Positions 1 to 5,796 are shown, counted from the stretch's first letter. The stretch is 6,543 nt of DNA from JBARRO01 sp049644265 (GCA_049644265.1 JBARRO010000001.1:1-6543), one strand, 5' to 3'. Program-made: numbers and translations. Notes: generated by a model from the letters alone, not told the origin.

Positions 1-100
1 CAGGCTTCTTGTTTGGGTGAACTTCGAATTTCAATGTATCCTCATAAAGTGGATTGGGACTCACGACGAGCATGATAATTTGAAAATGGAGGGCGTATGA
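1..100 (+). CDS. higB: HigB-family toxin (mRNA interferase), C-terminal part only
   Basis: The frame beginning at base 2 is open from the window edge to a TGA at 98-100 and encodes 32 residues, including IKWIGTHDEHD. This matches the conserved C-terminal end of the HigB toxin family (typically (I/V)xxIGTHxEYD). Family members are small RelE-fold endoribonucleases of about 100 residues that cut mRNA on the ribosome, so roughly two thirds of the protein lies upstream of the window. The stop overlaps the first ATG of the downstream antitoxin gene as ATGA. Toxin before antitoxin is the usual higBA order. The assignment rests on a short tail, but the following HigA makes it considerably stronger. 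Catalytic residues of the N-terminal part are not visible here. Confidence 0.8.
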   Translation, partial: RLLVWVNFEFQCILIKWIGTHDEHDNLKMEGV

Positions 101-477
101 AAATGATGAACTGGTTGCCAAGATTCTTGCGGCCAATAAGAACAAGAAAAGACTATGAGAATACTCTGGCTATGGTTGAAAAATATTTCTTCTCAAAGAA
201 AGGGACACCGGAGGCGAATATAGTCGAAATATTGTCGGTGTTGATTGAAAAATATGAGGAGGAACATTTTCCCATAGTGCAGCCGGACCCGATAGAAGCC
301 ATCAGGTTTCGAATGGAACAGGTAGGAATGACAAGACAGCAGTTGGTTGCGATAGTAGGGAGCAAAAGCAGGGTTTCTGAAATTTTCAGCAAAAAACGTG
401 ATCTGTCCCTAACCACGATTAGAAAGCTCCATACTAAACTCAAGATTCCCGCAGAGACACTTATTCAGGAGTACTAG
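97..477 (+). CDS. higA: HigA-family antitoxin, HTH transcriptional repressor
   Basis: A 126-residue protein. The N-terminal half (about 1-62) is mostly helical and acidic in places (EKYEEEH). The C-terminal half is an XRE/Cro-type helix-turn-helix at about 70-122. VGSKSRVSEIFSKKRDLSL matches the E. coli YgjM/HigA signature IGSKSMVSRVLSGKRKLTL from memory. HigA binds and neutralises HigB and represses the shared higBA promoter, which lies outside the window. In-frame ATGs occur at 97, 103 and 106. The GGAGGG at 88-93 is only 3 nt from the first but 9 nt from ATG 103, so translation may start at 103, giving 124 residues. Seven of ten arginine codons are AGA/AGG, and ATA is frequent. This differs from the CGN-rich genes that follow and suggests horizontal acquisition. 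Confidence 0.9.
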   Translation: MKMMNWLPRFLRPIRTRKDYENTLAMVEKYFFSKKGTPEANIVEILSVLIEKYEEEHFPIVQPDPIEAIRFRMEQVGMTRQQLVAIVGSKSRVSEIFSKKRDLSLTTIRKLHTKLKIPAETLIQEY

Positions 478-664
478 ACTAAGACTTAAGCAAGCAATTC
501 CGCACAAGCTTTCCCCGGTCAGTTGGGCTTTTTCATTTCAATTCCTCCCATTTAGTCGAAAGCACGCCAGTGCACAATTCTCATCCAACTTTGAAAATCC
601 ACCAAAGTTCAGTACCATGTAGTCAAACAACGCCACTCGCTCCCCGAACAACTTAGCCGCCTCA
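478..664. other. Intergenic stretch between higA and dut, no gene seen
   Basis: This 187-bp stretch is AT-rich on the higA side. I see no convincing coding frame, tRNA or strong hairpin. An AAGC/GCTT pairing near 509-534 followed by a short T run could be a very weak terminator for higBA. The dut promoter should be here, but I found no clear -35/-10 pair; TTTG at 590-593 lacks a good partner. The dut frame is closed by a TAG at 620-622. Confidence 0.4.
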
Positions 665-1138
665 GTGCCCCTCACCGTCAGGATTTCCCGAACCGATCCC
701 GGTCGAACCGATATCCCCGTGCCTCAGTATGCAACTGCGGGCTCTGCAGGAATGGACATCTGTGCGGCGGTGGATCAGGACCTTACGGTCAAACCGGGAG
801 AAACTGTGTTAATTCCGTCCGGATTCTTGCTCGAACTCCCTCAAGGCTACGAAGGCCAGGTTCGGCCACGGAGCGGATTGGCGGTGAAACATGGAATCGG
901 TATCCTGAACTCGCCGGGAACGATCGACTCGGACTATCGGGGCGAACTCAAAATCATTCTCACGAACTTCGGTCCGGCTCCGTTTACGATCCGCCGCGGC
1001 GACCGGATTGCACAGTTGGTGATCAATAAGTTCGAACGGATCCAATGGGAGGAAACGCATCGCGTGAATGAAACTTCGCGGGGCGAAGGAGGGTTCGGAC
1101 ACACAGGACTACGGAACACTGACCATGGCAAAAAATAA
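665..1138 (+). CDS. dut: Deoxyuridine 5'-triphosphate nucleotidohydrolase (dUTPase)
   Basis: It hydrolyses dUTP to dUMP and pyrophosphate, keeping uracil out of DNA and supplying dUMP for thymidylate synthesis; the family is a cytosolic homotrimer. All five trimeric dUTPase motifs are visible in order: AGSAGMDICA (25-34), PRSGLAVKHG (68-77), LNSPGTIDSDYRGELKI (81-97) with catalytic Asp88 and uridine-stacking Tyr91, RGDRIAQLVI (111-120), and the glycine-rich tail RGEGGFGHTG (139-148). The length of 157 residues is normal. The start is GTG: an in-frame TAG at 620-622 caps the frame, and no other ATG, GTG or TTG lies between it and 665. No Shine-Dalgarno sequence precedes it, so initiation may be SD-independent. 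The last 14 bp overlap the next gene, indicating translational coupling in a dut-permease-rsmI operon. Confidence 0.95.
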   Translation: MPLTVRISRTDPGRTDIPVPQYATAGSAGMDICAAVDQDLTVKPGETVLIPSGFLLELPQGYEGQVRPRSGLAVKHGIGILNSPGTIDSDYRGELKIILTNFGPAPFTIRRGDRIAQLVINKFERIQWEETHRVNETSRGEGGFGHTGLRNTDHGKK

Positions 1139-2414
1139 GCCTGCCGGCGCGCACAAACAGACTCCAGGGGACCTGGGCTGGGACTCGCTTTTTTCATCGC
1201 TCGGAAGAATCGAGGTCGTCCTCCTCGTTGGGGGAGTGCTGCTCCTCATGGTTCTCATTTATACAATTCAGGCGATCCTCTCACCATTCCTCGTGCTCGG
1301 TGCAATTCTCTTTATCCTCTATCCCATGCGACGCTATGCCGTTGCACGGAATATCATGTGGCTGTCGGTGATCCTGTTTGCATTCTGGTTTCTTCACACC
1401 GTCTCGAATATCCTCGCGCCGTTCATCGTTTCCCTCGTGTTCGCGTATATTCTCAACCCGGTCGTGGACCTGTTTGAAGGATGGAAGGTCCCGCGATGGC
1501 TCAGCTCCCTGGTGCTGATCCTTCTCTTCCTGACGGGAATTACGCTGATGATCTTCTTCGTACTTCCGATTGCGGTGAGCCAATTCGAGGGCGTGCTTGA
1601 ATCCGTCTCGCACGTGATTGCGGATTTCCGGAACGCGATGGGGAACAGCAAGTTCGTGTCGATGTTTGAACGCTACGGAATCAAACCTGAAGAATTCAGG
1701 AATACCCTTGTCAACCAGCTGACGCCGCGGGTTGAGGATATTCTCAAGAATTTGTTAAGCGGGTTCCTTGTGCTCGTGAGCAGCATTTCCAACGTCGTCG
1801 CCCAGATCATTTACATTATTATGGTGCCGTTCCTGACCTTCTATATTCTCACGGACTTCCCGAAGATCAATCACCGCTTCAAGATGCTGTTCCCGAGGCG
1901 GGTGAGGGACCAGGTGGGCGATCTCATGTCCCGCGCAGACGATCTGATCGGACACTATCTGCGCCGGTCCGTAACGGTGGCGATTATTCAGGGTGTTATG
2001 GTGGCCGTCTCGTTTTCACTGTTCGGCATCAACTACGCTTTATTGCTTGGTCTTCTTGCCGCAGTGTTCGACCTGATTCCGTATTTTGGCCTGATTATCC
2101 TTATGGCCATTGCCTCGGTCGTCGCCTCGTTCAGCGAGCCGCCGGTCCTGCCGAAAGTCGCGTTCGTGCTCGGAACGATCGGAATTCTCCACATTGTCGA
2201 AGTTGTTTTTCTCTCCCCCAAAATCGTTGGGGGGAAGGTTGGAGTTCATCCTCTCCTCATGATTCTGTCCCTGCTCGTCTTCATGTATTTCCTTGGATTT
2301 GTCGGACTGCTCATCGCAGTGCCTTCGACGGCTCTGATCATTCTGTTTGTGCGGGAATGGGAAGCCCGGCGGCGCGGAGCCCGAACCTACGAATCTTCTA
2401 TGCCCGTGGAGTGA
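1125..2414 (+). CDS. AI-2E family (UPF0118/PF01594) membrane transporter
   Basis: A 429-residue polytopic inner-membrane protein. Hydrophobic segments lie at roughly 30-65, 75-125, 140-170, a pair near 215-245, and a cluster of four or more from about 290 to the C terminus, ending in the short basic tail VREWEARRRGAR. Family-typical stretches include FAYILNPVVDLFE, the PFLTFYILTDFPKI loop leading to an amphipathic region, and GGKVGVHPLLMILSLLVFMY followed by a VPSTALI helix. Family members include E. coli TqsA (AI-2 export) and some ion antiporters, so the substrate here cannot be named. An upstream in-frame ATG at 1068 would add 19 residues lying over the dut motif 5 region; I prefer ATG 1125, which gives a normal N terminus (MAKNKPAG) and a 14-bp overlap with dut. 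The Shine-Dalgarno is weak (GGA at 1113-1115). Confidence 0.88.
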   Translation: MAKNKPAGAHKQTPGDLGWDSLFSSLGRIEVVLLVGGVLLLMVLIYTIQAILSPFLVLGAILFILYPMRRYAVARNIMWLSVILFAFWFLHTVSNILAPFIVSLVFAYILNPVVDLFEGWKVPRWLSSLVLILLFLTGITLMIFFVLPIAVSQFEGVLESVSHVIADFRNAMGNSKFVSMFERYGIKPEEFRNTLVNQLTPRVEDILKNLLSGFLVLVSSISNVVAQIIYIIMVPFLTFYILTDFPKINHRFKMLFPRRVRDQVGDLMSRADDLIGHYLRRSVTVAIIQGVMVAVSFSLFGINYALLLGLLAAVFDLIPYFGLIILMAIASVVASFSEPPVLPKVAFVLGTIGILHIVEVVFLSPKIVGGKVGVHPLLMILSLLVFMYFLGFVGLLIAVPSTALIILFVREWEARRRGARTYESSMPVE

Positions 2415-2415
2415 G

Positions 2416-3090
2416 ATGGAAGCAACACTCTACCTCGTCGCAACGCCGATCGGCAACCTTGAAGACATCACCTTCCGGGCTATTCGCGTCCTGAAGGAAG
2501 TCGATATCGTTGTCTTTGAGGAACGGAAGGAGGGCGCCCGGCTCCTGCGGCATTTCGGCATCGAAAAGCCCGTGGAGAGTCTGAATGAGCACAATGAGGC
2601 GGCGGCTGCCCGGATTATTATTGAGAAGCTGAAGGAAGGGAGGAGCGTGGCGCTCATTTCGGATGCCGGCACCCCGGTGTTCTCCGACCCCGGCAATCTG
2701 TTGGTGCGACAGGCGATTCAGGAGAAGATTAAGATTGTCCCCATCCCCGGCGCGTCGTCCCTTCTCCCGGCTCTGACGGTTTCCGGCTTTGCGATCAACC
2801 AGTTTCTTTTCTACGGATTCCTCTCACCCAAGCGCGAACGCCGCATTCGCGAGCTCCAGCTGCTCAAGAGGGACACCCACACGATTGTGTTTATGGACAC
2901 GCCGTACCGGCTTGTGCAGCTGATCCGGGATATTGCCGAAGTTTTTGGAGACAATCGTCGCGTCTGCGTCGCATTCGATCTTACGCTCCCCAGCGAAGAA
3001 ATCTTTCACGGCACGGCGCCGAAGCTTCTGGAGTTGTTTATGAAGACGGGGAAGAAGGGGGAGTTTGTGGTGGTGCTGGAAGGGAAATAA
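2416..3090 (+). CDS. rsmI: RsmI-like 16S rRNA (cytidine-2'-O-)-methyltransferase
   Basis: A 224-residue SAM-dependent methyltransferase of the tetrapyrrole-methylase fold. RsmI modifies the ribose of C1402 in 16S rRNA using SAM. Visible motifs are LYLVATPIGNLEDITFRA near the N terminus, ISDAGTPVFSDPG (81-93, SAM-binding loop), PIPGASSLLPAL, FYGFLSPK and KKGEFVVVLEG at the end. Start ATG 2416 lies 1 nt after the permease stop with GGAG at 2409-2412; an upstream in-frame ATG at 2347 lies inside the permease gene and is disfavoured. Two deviations are seen. The usual EDTR motif after the first beta strand reads EERK (35-38), and the roughly 50-residue C-terminal extension of E. coli RsmI (286 residues) is absent. 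The short form is, from memory, common in Bacteroidota. A related methylase with another target is possible. Confidence 0.8.
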   Translation: MEATLYLVATPIGNLEDITFRAIRVLKEVDIVVFEERKEGARLLRHFGIEKPVESLNEHNEAAAARIIIEKLKEGRSVALISDAGTPVFSDPGNLLVRQAIQEKIKIVPIPGASSLLPALTVSGFAINQFLFYGFLSPKRERRIRELQLLKRDTHTIVFMDTPYRLVQLIRDIAEVFGDNRRVCVAFDLTLPSEEIFHGTAPKLLELFMKTGKKGEFVVVLEGK

Positions 3091-3100
3091 CGCTGATACG

Positions 3101-3135
3101 GTCATTCCCGCATGCTCTTAGCGGGAATCTGACTC
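3101..3135 (+). repeat. REP-like hairpin repeat, unit 1
   Basis: A perfect 8-bp stem (ATTCCCGC at 3104-3111 with GCGGGAAT at 3121-3128) encloses a 9-nt loop. It is flanked by GTC and CTGA. It sits 10 nt after the rsmI stop. No T tract follows, so it is not a textbook intrinsic terminator, although it could stabilise the rsmI mRNA 3' end. It is homologous to the inverted unit at 3162-3196. Confidence 0.75.
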
Positions 3136-3161
3136 ACCATCGAGGAAGAACTGCACTCTGT

Positions 3162-3196
3162 AATTCAGACCCCCGCTAAAGACTTGCGGGGGTGAC
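3162..3196 (-). repeat. REP-like hairpin repeat, unit 2, inverted copy
   Basis: A perfect 8-bp stem (ACCCCCGC at 3169-3176 with GCGGGGGT at 3186-3193) encloses a 9-nt loop. Read on the minus strand it matches unit 1 at 25 of 35 positions. The four stem differences are two compensatory pairs (TT/AA in unit 1, CC/GG here). The unit ends 31 nt before the pvlArgDC stop codon. A T5 run at 3204-3208 lies 10 nt past the stem on the plus strand, so terminator activity for rsmI is possible but unproven. Confidence 0.75.
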
Positions 3197-3227
3197 GAGT
3201 CTGGTTTTTGAAGTCATCACGTAAGAC

Positions 3228-3776
3228 CTACCCAGGAATCAGCACTGCCGACGCCACCACCGTCGTCCACAGTCCATTCTTGTCTCCCTCTGCTGACTGT
3301 GTAACGTTAAACGTCTTGACGATCTTTCCGCTCATTTTGAAAATCTTTTCCCGTTCGTCCCACGCAGTATTCGGGTCAAACTGAACTCCCAATGTTGTCG
3401 CGAGCATGGTTGCGGCAAGGTCTTCGGCGTATTCGCCCGCGCGCTCGTCGGTCTCTCCGTAGGGATGATGCTCGGAAAGATAGCCGTACTGCGAATCATC
3501 CGCGGGCTGTGCGACGCCGATGGAGGCCGCGATCAGACGGTTTGGCTCGTTGGTGGCGTTACGGGCCATGACGCAGAACGTGATTGCCCCCGCCTGCAGC
3601 ATCTTCAGTCCTTCATCTTTCGAGATCCGCTTGCAACCTGGCGGATAAATGCTTGAAACCGTCACGATGTTGCATTTCTCGATGCCGGCCTCGCGCAAAG
3701 CAAGCTCGAACGATTGAAGGTAGTCCTTGTGTCTTCCTACGCCTTTGGTGAAGAACATTTTCTGGGGCACAAACAC
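3228..3776 (-). CDS. pdaD: Pyruvoyl-dependent arginine decarboxylase (PvlArgDC)
   Basis: Converts arginine to agmatine and CO2 (EC 4.1.1.19), the entry to polyamine synthesis through agmatine. The 182-residue proenzyme carries VSSIYPP; by analogy with the M. jannaschii enzyme it should self-cleave between Ser41 and Ser42. That would give a beta chain of 41 residues and an alpha chain of 141 residues whose N-terminal serine becomes the pyruvoyl cofactor. Glu102 in YLSEHHPYGE is the likely counterpart of the catalytic Glu109. The sequence MFFTKGVGRHKDYLQSFELA and the SGKIVKTFNVTQSAEG region recall the green-sulfur-bacterial branch of the family. The start is GTG, supported by GGAG 8 nt upstream. 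No agmatinase or agmatine deiminase gene is in view. The 191-bp leader to tyrS is dominated by a heptamer array, so independent transcription is possible. Confidence 0.9.
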   Translation of the reverse strand: MFVPQKMFFTKGVGRHKDYLQSFELALREAGIEKCNIVTVSSIYPPGCKRISKDEGLKMLQAGAITFCVMARNATNEPNRLIAASIGVAQPADDSQYGYLSEHHPYGETDERAGEYAEDLAATMLATTLGVQFDPNTAWDEREKIFKMSGKIVKTFNVTQSAEGDKNGLWTTVVASAVLIPG

Positions 3777-3784
3777 GTTGTCAT

Positions 3785-3788
3785 CTCC
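3785..3788 (-). promoter_or_regulatory. Ribosome binding site supporting the GTG start of pvlArgDC
   Basis: On the minus strand GGAG lies 8 nt before the GTG start codon. An ATG inside the spacer is out of frame with the protein, so the GTG is the credible start. Confidence 0.65.
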
Positions 3789-3826
3789 GCGTTAAGTAGT
3801 GGATAGGGTGTAATGAGGAGTCTATG

Positions 3827-3964
3827 GTGAACAGGAAACAGTGATAAGCGATAAGTGAAAAGTGAACTGTTAACCGTGAATCGTAAAACGTGAACCATGT
3901 GTAACTCGAAACTCTGAACTAGAAACTCGAAACTTTAAACTTTAAACCTTAAACCTTAAACTGC
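3827..3964. repeat. Degenerate heptanucleotide tandem array
   Basis: Read on the plus strand, the stretch falls into 7-bp units. Ten units at 3827-3896 follow a GTGAAYN pattern (for example GTGAACA, GTGAAAA, GTGAACT, GTGAATC, GTGAACC). A 5-nt slip follows at 3897-3901, then nine units at 3902-3964 with the pattern AAACTYN (for example AAACTCG, then AAACTTT twice and AAACCTT twice). Only neighbouring units at the right end are identical; elsewhere the register is kept while the sequence drifts. The array fills most of the gap between the tyrS stop codon and the pvlArgDC ribosome binding site, so a transcript running from tyrS into pvlArgDC would cross it. It encodes nothing recognisable. Confidence 0.8.
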
Positions 3965-3968
3965 TCCT

Positions 3969-5177
3969 CTACCTCCTAACCTTCATGAAGCGTCGTTTTC
4001 CTACTTTCACCAAAAACTCACTTTCCGTCGGTAAGCTGTTGTTTGGATCCAACACTTTTTCCCCGTTGATCGAAACTCCCCCTTGTTCGATCAGACGTCG
4101 TGCATCACTCTTTGACGTCGCGAGTTTGGACTGGAGCATGAGTGTCACGATATCGTTGACGCCGGAGGGCAATCTATATTCTTCAATTTCGTCCGGAACG
4201 CTCTTCTCAATGAAGATCCTGTCGAACTCCTCTTCCGCCTTTTTTGCAGCGTCTGCGGAGTGGTACAGCTCAACGATCGTACGGGCAAGTTTTCGCTTCA
4301 GATCCCGCGGATTTGCCGATTTGTCGTCAAGTTTCGTTTTGATATCCTTGAGTTCCTTGTTCGGCACATCCGTCGCGAGCTCAAAATAGGAATAAATCAG
4401 CGGGTCCGGAATACGGAGCGTCTTTCCGTACATTTCCCTCGGCGGCTCGTTGATTCCGATGTAGTTGTCGAGGGATTTGCTCATCTTTTCCACCCCGTCC
4501 GTTCCGGGAAGGATCGGCATGGTCAAAATCACTTGCGCCTCTTGTCCGAATTCTCTCTGGATATCGCGTCCGACAAGCAGGTTGAATTTCTGGTCCGTCC
4601 CGCCAAGCTCGATATCGGCTTTGATGGCAACGGAATCCATCGCCTGCGCCAGGGGATAGAGAAACTCATGCACGCCGATCGACTCTCCCGCTTTGTAGCG
4701 CTCGGTAAAATCATCGCGTTCGAGCATTCTGGCGACCGTGTATTTGCTTGCAAGCCTGAGCACATCCGCAAAGGCCATCTTTCCCAGCCATTCGGAATTG
4801 TAGAACATGGTGATGTGCTGAGCCGAAAGGATTCTCGTGGCCTGCTCGAAGTAGGTCTGGCCGTTCCGGCGGGTCTCCTCGAGTGTCAGGGAGGGGCGTG
4901 TTTTGCTTTTTCCGGATGGGTCCCCGATCATCCCGGTGAAATCGCCGATGATGAGGATTGCCTGATGGCCGAGATCCTGGAATTGCCGCAGCTTTCGGAG
5001 GACGACAGAATGACCAAGATGGAGGTCGGGGCGGCTCGGGTCGCAGCCGAGCTTGACGTTGAGGGGCTTCTGTGTCTTGATGGCCTTTTCGAGCTTCTTT
5101 GCGAGGTCGTCCTCGGGAATGATTTCCGAGACTCCCCGCTTGATCAGGTCCATCTGTTCGTTGAACGGAGGGAACAA
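3969..5177 (-). CDS. tyrS: Tyrosyl-tRNA synthetase
   Basis: Charges tRNA-Tyr with tyrosine in the cytosol (EC 6.1.1.1). It is a class I synthetase of 402 residues. The HIGH-type motif is HLGH (53-56), and KMSKS (231-235) is intact. The tyrosine pocket and dimer region include YPLAQAMDSVAIKADIELGG (174-193) followed by TDQKFNLLVGRDIQ. A C-terminal S4 RNA-binding domain spans about 335-402 (SKSDARRLIEQGGVSINGEKV). Length and the DPSGKSKTRP segment fit the longer bacterial (TyrZ/COG0162) form. The start is TTG, which gives the usual MFPPxNEQxxLIKRG N terminus; the next in-frame ATG (residue 9) would remove this conserved part. AGGAG lies 13 nt upstream, inside the end of smpB, and the smpB stop is 3 nt away, so the two genes are probably translationally coupled. 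No T-box-like leader is visible. Confidence 0.96.
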   Translation of the reverse strand: MFPPFNEQMDLIKRGVSEIIPEDDLAKKLEKAIKTQKPLNVKLGCDPSRPDLHLGHSVVLRKLRQFQDLGHQAILIIGDFTGMIGDPSGKSKTRPSLTLEETRRNGQTYFEQATRILSAQHITMFYNSEWLGKMAFADVLRLASKYTVARMLERDDFTERYKAGESIGVHEFLYPLAQAMDSVAIKADIELGGTDQKFNLLVGRDIQREFGQEAQVILTMPILPGTDGVEKMSKSLDNYIGINEPPREMYGKTLRIPDPLIYSYFELATDVPNKELKDIKTKLDDKSANPRDLKRKLARTIVELYHSADAAKKAEEEFDRIFIEKSVPDEIEEYRLPSGVNDIVTLMLQSKLATSKSDARRLIEQGGVSINGEKVLDPNNSLPTESEFLVKVGKRRFMKVRR

Positions 5178-5180
5178 TTT

Positions 5181-5645
5181 CTAGTTGTAGCTCCTTTTCA
5201 TTCGTTGAGCAAGCTCCCGCTTCGCGTCGCGTTGCTTGATCGCTTCCCGTTTATCATAACTCTTCTTCCCGCGGGCAATCGCGAGTTCCACTTTGGCGTA
5301 AGGGCCTTTGAAATACACGGACAGCGGAATGAGGGCCAGTCCCTTCTCGACAACCTTTGTGACGATCTTTCGGATCTCTTTCTTTTGAAGGAGGAGTTTC
5401 CGTGTGCGTCGGGGATCATGGTTGCTGATCGAGCCGTGCTCATACGGGCTCACGTGCATCCCGAACAACCACACTTCTCCGTTCTTCACGATCGCGTAGC
5501 TGTCCTGAAGATTGGCGTTTCCCTGTCTTAAGGACTTGACTTCAGTACCCTGAAGAACGATCCCCGCTTCGAGTGTTTCAAGGACTTCGTAATCGTGTCG
5601 CGCCTTTCGGTTGGAGATTGTGACACGCTGTCCTGACTCTTCCAT
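5181..5645 (-). CDS. smpB: SsrA-binding protein SmpB (trans-translation)
   Basis: Binds tmRNA and delivers it to ribosomes stalled on mRNA without a stop codon, allowing tagging of the peptide and ribosome release. The 154-residue length is typical. Family features are NRKARHDYEVLETLEAGIVL, QGTEVKSLRQG and NLQDSYA near the N terminus, then HVSPYEHGSISNHDPRRTRK, LIPLSVYFKGPYAKVELAIA and KKSYDKREAIKQRDAKRE. The basic C-terminal tail (AQRMKRSYN) is the part that enters the empty mRNA channel in known SmpB proteins. The ATG at 5645-5643 is the natural start. There is no clear Shine-Dalgarno; the leader instead holds an A5T5 palindrome at 5648-5659. smpB is the first gene of the leftward smpB-tyrS pair. 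No tmRNA gene is seen in the window. Confidence 0.97.
   Translation of the reverse strand: MEESGQRVTISNRKARHDYEVLETLEAGIVLQGTEVKSLRQGNANLQDSYAIVKNGEVWLFGMHVSPYEHGSISNHDPRRTRKLLLQKKEIRKIVTKVVEKGLALIPLSVYFKGPYAKVELAIARGKKSYDKREAIKQRDAKRELAQRMKRSYN
5191..5195 (-). promoter_or_regulatory. Ribosome binding site for the TTG start of tyrS
   Basis: AGGAG on the minus strand lies within the last codons of smpB, 13 nt before the tyrS TTG. The spacing is longer than usual, which together with the TTG start may keep tyrS translation modest. Confidence 0.45.
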
Positions 5646-5661
5646 CCCAAAAATTTTTGTT

Positions 5662-5693
5662 CCAACATAACGGAAAACTCAAAAAGATGCAAA
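5662..5693 (-). promoter_or_regulatory. Candidate smpB-tyrS promoter
   Basis: On the minus strand TTTG (5693-5690) is followed after 20 nt by TATGTTGG (5669-5662). This is close to the Bacteroidota consensus TTTG, 19-21 nt, TAnnTTTG. The same bases also give a weak sigma70-like pair TTGCAT, 17 nt, TATGTT. Transcription would begin near 5656, leaving a leader of only about 10 nt before the ATG, consistent with the missing Shine-Dalgarno. This is inference from motif and spacing only. Confidence 0.4.
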
Positions 5694-5700
5694 CGCTGAT

Positions 5701-5732
5701 ACTCACGTCTGCCTGCCGGCAGGCAGGGATGC
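5701..5732. repeat. GC-rich palindromic element, copy A
   Basis: A perfect 18-bp palindrome CTGCCTGCCGGCAGGCAG occupies 5709-5726. It is followed by GGATGC and shares the 11-bp string GGCAGGGATGC (5722-5732) with copy B. CACG precedes the left arm in both copies. It resembles dispersed intergenic palindromes and encodes nothing. A 9-bp-period direct repeat TCGCGGAT (5733-5740 and 5742-5749) separates it from copy B. Confidence 0.7.
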
Positions 5733-5749
5733 TCGCGGATTTCGCGGAT

Positions 5750-5796
5750 GAGCACGCCCGCCTGCCTTCGTAGGTCTAGACGGCGGGCAGGGATGC
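5750..5796. repeat. GC-rich hairpin element, copy B
   Basis: The arms GCCCGCC (5756-5762) and GGCGGGC (5782-5788) pair perfectly around a 19-nt loop containing TCTAGA. CCTGCC (5761-5766) can pair instead with GGCAGG (5786-5791), so two mutually exclusive stems exist. The right flank repeats GGCAGGGATGC (5786-5796) found in copy A, 64 bp away. Compared with copy A it carries about 15 extra bases between the arms. Confidence 0.65.

Noticed and set aside
505..535. Possible intrinsic terminator after higA
   Set aside because: Only about 4-6 broken base pairs and a short T run; too weak to annotate as a terminator.
3101..3208. The two hairpins as ordinary Rho-independent terminators
   Set aside because: Neither stem is directly followed by a T tract on either strand; the nearest T5 run is 10 nt beyond the second stem. 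Repeat family membership explains them better.
3827..3964. CRISPR-like or telomere-like array in the heptamer region
   Set aside because: Units are contiguous 7-mers with no spacers, and the resemblance of TTTAAGG on the minus strand to telomere repeats is superficial in a bacterial operon context.
4260..5531. A 423-codon open frame on the plus strand lying opposite tyrS and smpB
   Set aside because: It is entirely antisense to two unmistakable genes, has no recognisable domain, and its length is explained by codon bias of the minus-strand genes.
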